Of a stretch of DNA of 10,616 nucleotides, positions 5,895 through 10,616 are shown one piece after another (the stretch's first letter is position 1; each line of letters begins with the position of its first letter). Under the pieces are notes generated by a model. It saw only the letters and a list, made by a program, of their open reading frames with translations, searched no databases and was not told the origin of the DNA. Both the position numbers and the translations under genes were made by a program. The stretch is from Syntrophomonadaceae bacterium. GTDB taxonomy: Bacteria > Bacillota > Dethiobacteria > DTU022. Location of the stretch: positions 1 to 10,616 of the forward strand of contig PXBM01000240.1 in the NCBI GenBank assembly GCA_003566935.1, given 5' to 3'.

Positions 5895-7355
5895 TTGTCC
5901 ACAGAAGGCTGCACCATGGTAGTTTTTGGAGGAACCGGCGATCTTGCTCACCGTAAACTGGCCCCGGCTGTATATAACCTGCATCACCAGGGCTTGCTGT
6001 CACCGGACTTTGCTTTAGTAGGAATGGGCAGAAAAAAGAAAAGCGATGATCAGTTCCGCCATGAACTGGCTGAATCGGTAAATAAGTACTCCTCCTCTTC
6101 CTGGGATGATCAAAAGTGGGCAGACCTCTCCCCCCGCATCTACTATCACCAGGGGGATATTCGCTACTCCGATAGTTACCCGGCCTTAAAGGAAAGGGTG
6201 GAAGAATGTAACCGCGCAAATGGAAAAAGCAATAACATCCTTTATTACCTGGCTCTGACGCCAAACCTGTTTGCCCCTGCAGTAGAATCTCTTAACGCGC
6301 ATGGTATGGTTGAAATGGAGACAGGCTGGCAGCGGATCATGATTGAAAAACCATTTGGTTTTGATCTTAACTCTGCCCGGGATCTAAACGATGTGATATC
6401 TTCGGCTTTCAGTGAAGAAAGCATCTTTCGGATCGACCACTACCTGGGCAAAGAAATGCTGCAAAATATCCTGGTGCTGCGCCTGGCTAACTCGGTTTTT
6501 GAGCCGCTCTGGAATGAACGCTTTATCAGCCAGGTGCAAATTATAGCCTCTGAAAATGAAGGTATCGGAGACCGCGGGCGCTATTATGACCGTTTCGGGG
6601 CGATGCGCGACATGGTTCAGAGCCACCTGCTGCAGATGCTGGCGTTAACCGCCATGGAACCTCCCCAGGAGGCCGGCCCGGAAGCAGTCCGTGCCGAGAG
6701 GCTAAAGCTGCTCAATGCTGTTCAGCTCTGGTCGGGAAAAGAAGAGAGGAACAACCTGGTCTTAGGTCAGTATAAGGGTTACAAGCAAGAAAAAGATGTT
6801 GACAGGCACACAAGTACCGAGACCTTTGCAGCTTTGAAGCTGGCTGTAAATAACCGGCGCTGGCAGGGAGTGCCCTTCTACCTGCGGACGGGGAAAAAGC
6901 TTGACGAAAAGATTGCTAAAATCGTTATACAGTTTAAAAAGCCGCCGTCCTTTTATTACGGTAATCCTCTAAAAGAATTGGAACTCGATTATGATAGCCT
7001 GCTTAATATCCTGACCTTAAAAGTTCAACCACAGGAAGGTGTGGTTTTCCAGTTTAATATCAAAAAACCGGCTTCAACCAGCGAGATTGTTCCGGCCAAA
7101 ATGGATTTTTGTCAGCCCTGCGCATTTTTAATCAATACCCCGGAGGCATATGAACGGTTGATTGCCGATGCTATTGCCGGTGATATGGATCGTTTCAGCA
7201 GCTGGAGTGAAGTGGAAAGGGCCTGGACATTAATAGATCATATTTATGAACAGAGTAAAAAAGGCGCGCAGAAGCCGCACCTATACGAGCCCGGCAGCAG
7301 TGGACCTGCTGAAGCGGATAAATTAACTGAAGAGGATGGTTATCAGTGGTGGTAA
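5895..7355 (+). CDS. zwf: Glucose-6-phosphate 1-dehydrogenase
   Basis: This enzyme oxidises glucose-6-phosphate to 6-phosphogluconolactone with NAD(P)H formation, the entry step of the oxidative pentose phosphate pathway. It is full length at 486 aa. The coenzyme loop FGGTGDLAHRKL (residues 11-22) matches GxxGDLxxRKL. EKPFG (K152) and the active-site signature RIDHYLGKE (179-187, with D181 and H182) are intact. The catalytic His region is RDMVQSHLLQ (H244), with Ser where Asn is common. YLRTGKKL is also conserved. The start appears to be TTG 5895 (GAAGGGG nine bases upstream). No ATG, GTG or other TTG in frame fits better: an in-frame TTG at 5886 is followed at once by a stop, and the next ATG would cut into the coenzyme loop region. 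gnd lies 129 bases upstream, and a cyclase-family hydrolase starts 4 bases downstream. Confidence 0.97.
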   Translation: MSTEGCTMVVFGGTGDLAHRKLAPAVYNLHHQGLLSPDFALVGMGRKKKSDDQFRHELAESVNKYSSSSWDDQKWADLSPRIYYHQGDIRYSDSYPALKERVEECNRANGKSNNILYYLALTPNLFAPAVESLNAHGMVEMETGWQRIMIEKPFGFDLNSARDLNDVISSAFSEESIFRIDHYLGKEMLQNILVLRLANSVFEPLWNERFISQVQIIASENEGIGDRGRYYDRFGAMRDMVQSHLLQMLALTAMEPPQEAGPEAVRAERLKLLNAVQLWSGKEERNNLVLGQYKGYKQEKDVDRHTSTETFAALKLAVNNRRWQGVPFYLRTGKKLDEKIAKIVIQFKKPPSFYYGNPLKELELDYDSLLNILTLKVQPQEGVVFQFNIKKPASTSEIVPAKMDFCQPCAFLINTPEAYERLIADAIAGDMDRFSSWSEVERAWTLIDHIYEQSKKGAQKPHLYEPGSSGPAEADKLTEEDGYQWW

Positions 7356-7359
7356 AGTT

Positions 7360-8022
7360 ATGATTTTATATGATATTTCGATGACAATTAAGCCTGATAT
7401 GGCAGTTTACAAAAATAAGCCGGAAAAGAAACCGCAGATTGAGAAGATAAAGGACTTTAATGACGGCCATACCTATGAAAGCAGGGTAACCCTGGATCTG
7501 CATACGGGAACCCATATCGACATGCCTCTTCACATGATTCCCGGCGGAACTGATTCTGACAGCTGGCCCTTGACCGGGATTTTTTCCGCCTGTTCGGTGC
7601 TCGATTTCAGCGATCTGGCGGTGGAAGCCATTGAAGAGGAAGATTTATGTCTTAAAGAGGAACTGATTGACGAAGGACACCGCGCGATTGGCCTCGGTAA
7701 GACTATCCTGCTCAAAACCAGGAATTCTCTGCAGGAGGGCTTTGATTTTGATTTTGTCTACCTCGCCGCCCGGGGGGCGGATTACCTGGCTCGGAGAAAG
7801 TTGTCCGGCGTAGGAATCGATGCCCTGGGTATTGAACGTAACCAGCCCGATCACCGGACACATAAAATCCTGCTCGGAGCAGGAATGTGGATCCTGGAAG
7901 GGCTGCGCCTGCAGGAGGTTCCTGAAGGACAGTATATTTTAAACGTGATGCCCCTTAAAATCAGCGGGGTGGAAGCGCTGCCGGCCAGGGCCGTGCTCCT
8001 GCCTAAATCGATCCTAATCTAG
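7360..8022 (+). CDS. Cyclase-family metal-dependent hydrolase (kynurenine formamidase-like)
   Basis: This is a cytoplasmic metallohydrolase of the PF04199 'cyclase' family, which includes kynurenine formamidase and isatin hydrolase (amide or ring-opening hydrolysis). The 220-aa length is normal. The metal-binding motif HTGTHIDMPLH is at 48-58 (H48, H52, D54, H58). The C-terminal part has GIDALGIE, then H168 and E180 spaced twelve residues apart, as in KynB-type enzymes. All expected ligands are therefore present. The start is best placed at ATG 7360, with GGTGG seven bases upstream. An in-frame ATG at 7336 would overlap zwf and has its purine-rich box (AGAGG) directly against the start codon. 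It begins 4 bases after the zwf stop and so is very likely co-transcribed with it. The substrate is unknown. No other tryptophan or kynurenine gene is present to support a kynurenine role. Confidence 0.88.
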   Translation: MILYDISMTIKPDMAVYKNKPEKKPQIEKIKDFNDGHTYESRVTLDLHTGTHIDMPLHMIPGGTDSDSWPLTGIFSACSVLDFSDLAVEAIEEEDLCLKEELIDEGHRAIGLGKTILLKTRNSLQEGFDFDFVYLAARGADYLARRKLSGVGIDALGIERNQPDHRTHKILLGAGMWILEGLRLQEVPEGQYILNVMPLKISGVEALPARAVLLPKSILI

Positions 8023-8047
8023 AAGTTAAGCTATTGGAGGTTGCTTT

Positions 8048-9124
8048 ATGGAACTTGTCAGACTGGGCAAAACTGAACTGATGGTCAGTAAAATCAGCTT
8101 TGGCGCGCTTCCGATCCAATCTGTTGATCGCGACAGCGCGGTTCGGGTTGTCCGTTATGCCTATGAACATGGTATGAATTTCTTCGACACTGCCAGGAGT
8201 TACAGCACCAGTGAAGAGGACCTTGGCCGTGCCCTGAAAGGGCTCGGTGAAAAAGTTATAGTAGCTACCAAGGCAGTTTACAAGGATATGGATAAGTTTG
8301 AAAAGGATTACGAAACCAGTTCTAATAACCTGCAGCGCGATTATATTGATTTATTTCAATTTCACATCGTAAACTACAGGGAAGAGCTTGATGCCATCCT
8401 GGAAAAAGGCGGTCCCTATGATTACCTGCTGGAAGAAAAGAAAAAAGGCCGGATCCGCCATATCGGCATAACCTCCCACCGGCCCTCGTTTATGCTGGAA
8501 GCTTTAAAAACAGGCAAGTTTGAAACGGTCCAAGTACCTTTCAACTATATCGAAACTGAACCTCTCGATCAATTGATTCCCCTGGCCCGTTCCCTCGATA
8601 TTGGTATTATTGTCATGAAACCGGTAGCCGGCGGAGTATTTACCAGTAACCGCATGGCCATCAGCTGGATCCTGCAGCACCCGGGTGTTGTTCCCATTCC
8701 GGGAATGTGCCGGATAGAAGAAATTGATGATAACCTGCAGGCCTTAAATGCTGCCCCCGGCCCGGCTGATTTGCAGCAGCTTGAAGCGGATAAAGAGGAA
8801 TTGGGCACAGCTTTCTGTCGGCGCTGTGATTACTGCATGCCCTGCCCCAACAATATCGAAGCATCATTTATTGTCCGTTCAGGCATGATTTTCAAAAGAG
8901 TCGGTTGGGATAAAATGAAAGAAAGCCATATCAAGGCATTTTCCAAGGGTCTAAGCTGTACCCGGTGCGGCGATTGCCAGTCACGCTGCCCATATGAACT
9001 GCCCCTGACCGAACTGGTTATCGATGAGAGCAAGAATATGCTGCGCAAAGGAATCGAGCAGGGTCTGCTCACCGAGGCTGAATTGCAGCAGAAGTTGAAG
9101 GAAGCAGAAGTTGAAGAAGATTAA
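8048..9124 (+). CDS. Aldo/keto reductase with C-terminal ferredoxin-type Fe-S motifs
   Basis: This is a predicted oxidoreductase of the large aldo/keto reductase class in anaerobes, 358 aa. The N-terminal TIM-barrel part (about 1-245) shows the full catalytic tetrad: D47 and Y52 in FFDTARSY, K75 in VATKAV and H106 in LFQFHIV. The C-terminal domain has two cysteine clusters. The first, C257-x2-C260-x2-C263-x2-C266-P, is the CMPCP form usual in this family. The second is C304-x2-C307-x2-C310-x3-C314-P. Electrons might pass between NAD(P)H and ferredoxin or a substrate, but no family member here is assigned a substrate from sequence alone. The start ATG 8048 has a perfect GGAGG seven bases upstream, and the gap to the previous gene is 25 bases, so co-transcription is likely. 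The C-terminal tail is rich in Glu, Gln and Lys and probably helical. Confidence 0.93.
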   Translation: MELVRLGKTELMVSKISFGALPIQSVDRDSAVRVVRYAYEHGMNFFDTARSYSTSEEDLGRALKGLGEKVIVATKAVYKDMDKFEKDYETSSNNLQRDYIDLFQFHIVNYREELDAILEKGGPYDYLLEEKKKGRIRHIGITSHRPSFMLEALKTGKFETVQVPFNYIETEPLDQLIPLARSLDIGIIVMKPVAGGVFTSNRMAISWILQHPGVVPIPGMCRIEEIDDNLQALNAAPGPADLQQLEADKEELGTAFCRRCDYCMPCPNNIEASFIVRSGMIFKRVGWDKMKESHIKAFSKGLSCTRCGDCQSRCPYELPLTELVIDESKNMLRKGIEQGLLTEAELQQKLKEAEVEED

Positions 9125-9202
9125 TAGGATTAACCGGCCTGGTTTGAAATATAAGCTATACTTTTTGGACTGCTTACAACTCAGAAAAGGACAGGCAAAA
9201 AG

Positions 9203-10597
9203 ATGGAACTGACAACGCTGCATTTTGTGGGTATGGCTGTGGCTATGCTCATCGTCTTTGGAATCGGCGTCTATGCCGGTAGTAAAGTTAAAACCGCCCT
9301 GGATTTTTCGGTCAGCGGACGCAAGGCCGGCCCCTTCCTGGTTATGGGTACAATTCTTGGCACCCTGGTCGGCGGAGCATCAACTATTGGCACGGCTCAG
9401 CTGGCCTACCTGTATGGTTTTTCCGCCTGGTGGTTTACCCTGGGCGGGGGTATCGGCTGCCTGATCATTGCTGTTTTCCTGGTCAGGCCGATGCGGGAAA
9501 CAAGATTTGAAACCATTCCCCGCTTTATCTCTTCAAGCTATGGGACTACAGCCGGAGTGATGGCTGCCCTCTTCGTTTCACTCGGGATGTTCATCAATAT
9601 TATGCCCCAGGTTTTTTCTTCGATGGCCCTTCTTTCAGCAATGTTCCCGCTGCCCCTGCGATTGGCTGCCCTCATTGCCGTGGCCCTGGCAGTGCTATAC
9701 GTGGTTTTTGGTGGAGCCTGGGGAACGGGCTTGATGGGGCTGACCAAGATTATACTGACCATGCTTGTTATGCTGACGGCCGGCCTGGTAGCCCTAATTT
9801 TATCGGGCGGTCCCGCCGCAATCGGCGAGCACTACCCCTCATACCCCTGGTTTTCCCTCTTCGGAAGGGGAGTTAACACGGACCTCGCCTCAGGGTTTGC
9901 CCTGATGGTCGGGGTGTTGTCCAGCCAGATTTACTTCCAGGGGGTATTCTGCAGCCGTGATGTAAAAGCGGCCAGGGGCGGTATGCTGCTCAGTGCAATC
10001 ATGGCCCCCGCAATCGGGCTTGGCGGGATCCTGGTCGGTCTTTACATGCGCATGTATTACCCGGGGATAGACCCTGCCCAGGCCCTGCCTCTATTTATCA
10101 TTAATCACCTGGCCCCCTGGTTTGCCGGAATTGTCCTGGTCACCCTGCTCCTGGCCTCGGTTGGAACGGCAGCCGGCCTGACCCTGGGAGTCAGCACCAT
10201 GTTTAACCGCGATATCTATCTCAGGCTGCGCCCACATGCTGATGATCGCCGGGTCCTGCTGGTTTTCAGGCTGGCCATAGTGATTATTATGAGCCTGGCC
10301 CTGGCCGTAGTGCTTTTAACCAGTGGTGATGTATTGATCCTCAGCTGGAGTTACCTTTCATTCGGACTGCGGGGGGCCACGATCTGCTTCCCCCTCTTTG
10401 CGGCAATTTTCCTTAAAGGCAAAATTTCACCCACCGCCGGAACGCTGGCGGTAATAGCCGGCCCGGCCATTGTCATTACCTGGGCCCTGCTGCCCCTGAC
10501 CCTCGATCCCCTCTATCCCGGTCTGGCTGCCAGCTTCCTGATTCTTTTTTTCGATTACCTTCGCAACCGGGGCAGGCATTTTGCCCAGCTCGAATAG
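9203..10597 (+). CDS. Sodium:solute symporter (SSF family)
   Basis: This is a cytoplasmic-membrane transporter, expected to use the sodium gradient to import an organic solute (SSF members carry sugars, proline, pantothenate, short-chain acids and others). The 464-aa protein is almost entirely hydrophobic, with about 12-13 predicted membrane segments; the first is at residues 8-26 and the last near the C-terminus. Family-typical stretches are SVSGRKAGPF followed by the Gly/Thr-rich second helix (TILGTLVGGASTIGTAQ), and SVGTAAGLTLGVSTMFNRDIY, which corresponds to the helix carrying the sodium-site Ser/Thr residues. The length is near the lower end for the family. The start ATG 9203 has ACAGG seven bases upstream, a weak site. 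It follows the reductase gene by 78 bases, with no terminator or convincing promoter between them. The substrate cannot be predicted; the gene before it suggests an organic acid, carbonyl or related compound, as inference only. Confidence 0.92.
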   Translation: MELTTLHFVGMAVAMLIVFGIGVYAGSKVKTALDFSVSGRKAGPFLVMGTILGTLVGGASTIGTAQLAYLYGFSAWWFTLGGGIGCLIIAVFLVRPMRETRFETIPRFISSSYGTTAGVMAALFVSLGMFINIMPQVFSSMALLSAMFPLPLRLAALIAVALAVLYVVFGGAWGTGLMGLTKIILTMLVMLTAGLVALILSGGPAAIGEHYPSYPWFSLFGRGVNTDLASGFALMVGVLSSQIYFQGVFCSRDVKAARGGMLLSAIMAPAIGLGGILVGLYMRMYYPGIDPAQALPLFIINHLAPWFAGIVLVTLLLASVGTAAGLTLGVSTMFNRDIYLRLRPHADDRRVLLVFRLAIVIIMSLALAVVLLTSGDVLILSWSYLSFGLRGATICFPLFAAIFLKGKISPTAGTLAVIAGPAIVITWALLPLTLDPLYPGLAASFLILFFDYLRNRGRHFAQLE

Positions 10598-10616
10598 GGT
10601 ATAATAAAGCGAATAG

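Noticed and set aside
5857..6264. Minus-strand ORF over the zwf start
   Set aside because: It overlaps the conserved coenzyme-binding region of zwf in antisense, and the peptide is Pro/Arg-rich without a family match.
10579..10605. TATAAT just after the symporter stop (10600-10605) as a promoter for the next gene
   Set aside because: No -35 hexamer is found at 16-18 bp spacing, and the window ends before any downstream gene, so it cannot be supported.

Overview
The window reads as ordinary chromosomal DNA from a low-to-mid-GC Gram-positive anaerobe (Bacillota, clostridial side). This is an inference. It rests on strong GGAGG-type ribosome binding sites, GTG/TTG start-codon candidates, a perfect CIRCE (HrcA) operator, TTGACA/TATAAT-like promoters, and anaerobe-type enzymes such as a CCG-domain Fe-S oxidoreductase and an aldo/keto reductase with ferredoxin-type cysteine motifs. 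Every recognised gene is on the + strand. No mobile element, CRISPR array, phage gene or rRNA was seen.

Layout: (1) 1-1044 is the 3' part of a GGDEF/HD-GYP cyclic-di-GMP protein, followed by a probable terminator. (2) 1138-3665 is a two-gene unit with a 13-nt overlap: a flavoprotein resembling alkyl-DHAP synthase, and a GlpC/GlcF-like Fe-S protein with two [4Fe-4S] motifs and two CCG domains. Together they look like a membrane-associated or electron-transfer-linked hydroxyacid-type dehydrogenase of unknown substrate. (3) 3666-4264 is AT-rich and mostly non-coding. It holds a tRNA-Gly(UCC) gene with its promoter, and a heat-shock control region. (4) 4265-4702 is a small heat-shock protein (Hsp20) behind a CIRCE operator, closed by a strong terminator. 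(5) 4869-7355 carries the oxidative pentose phosphate enzymes: a short-type 6-phosphogluconate dehydrogenase and glucose-6-phosphate dehydrogenase. (6) 7360-10597 continues closely behind zwf with a cyclase-family metallohydrolase, an Fe-S aldo/keto reductase and a sodium:solute symporter.

Working together: zwf and gnd would supply NADPH and pentose phosphates, but no recognisable 6-phosphogluconolactonase gene lies between or beside them. The cyclase-family hydrolase starts 4 nt after zwf, so it is either an unrelated operon partner or a possible lactone/amide hydrolase for this or another pathway. The symporter at the end suggests uptake of an organic solute that the preceding reductase and hydrolase might handle; this is inference only.

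Nothing here is clearly a new biological system. The most interesting points are the dual control signals in front of hsp20 (a perfect CIRCE plus a separate dyad over the -35 region), the AGPS-like flavoprotein fused in context to a CCG Fe-S partner, and the hydrolase tightly linked to zwf.
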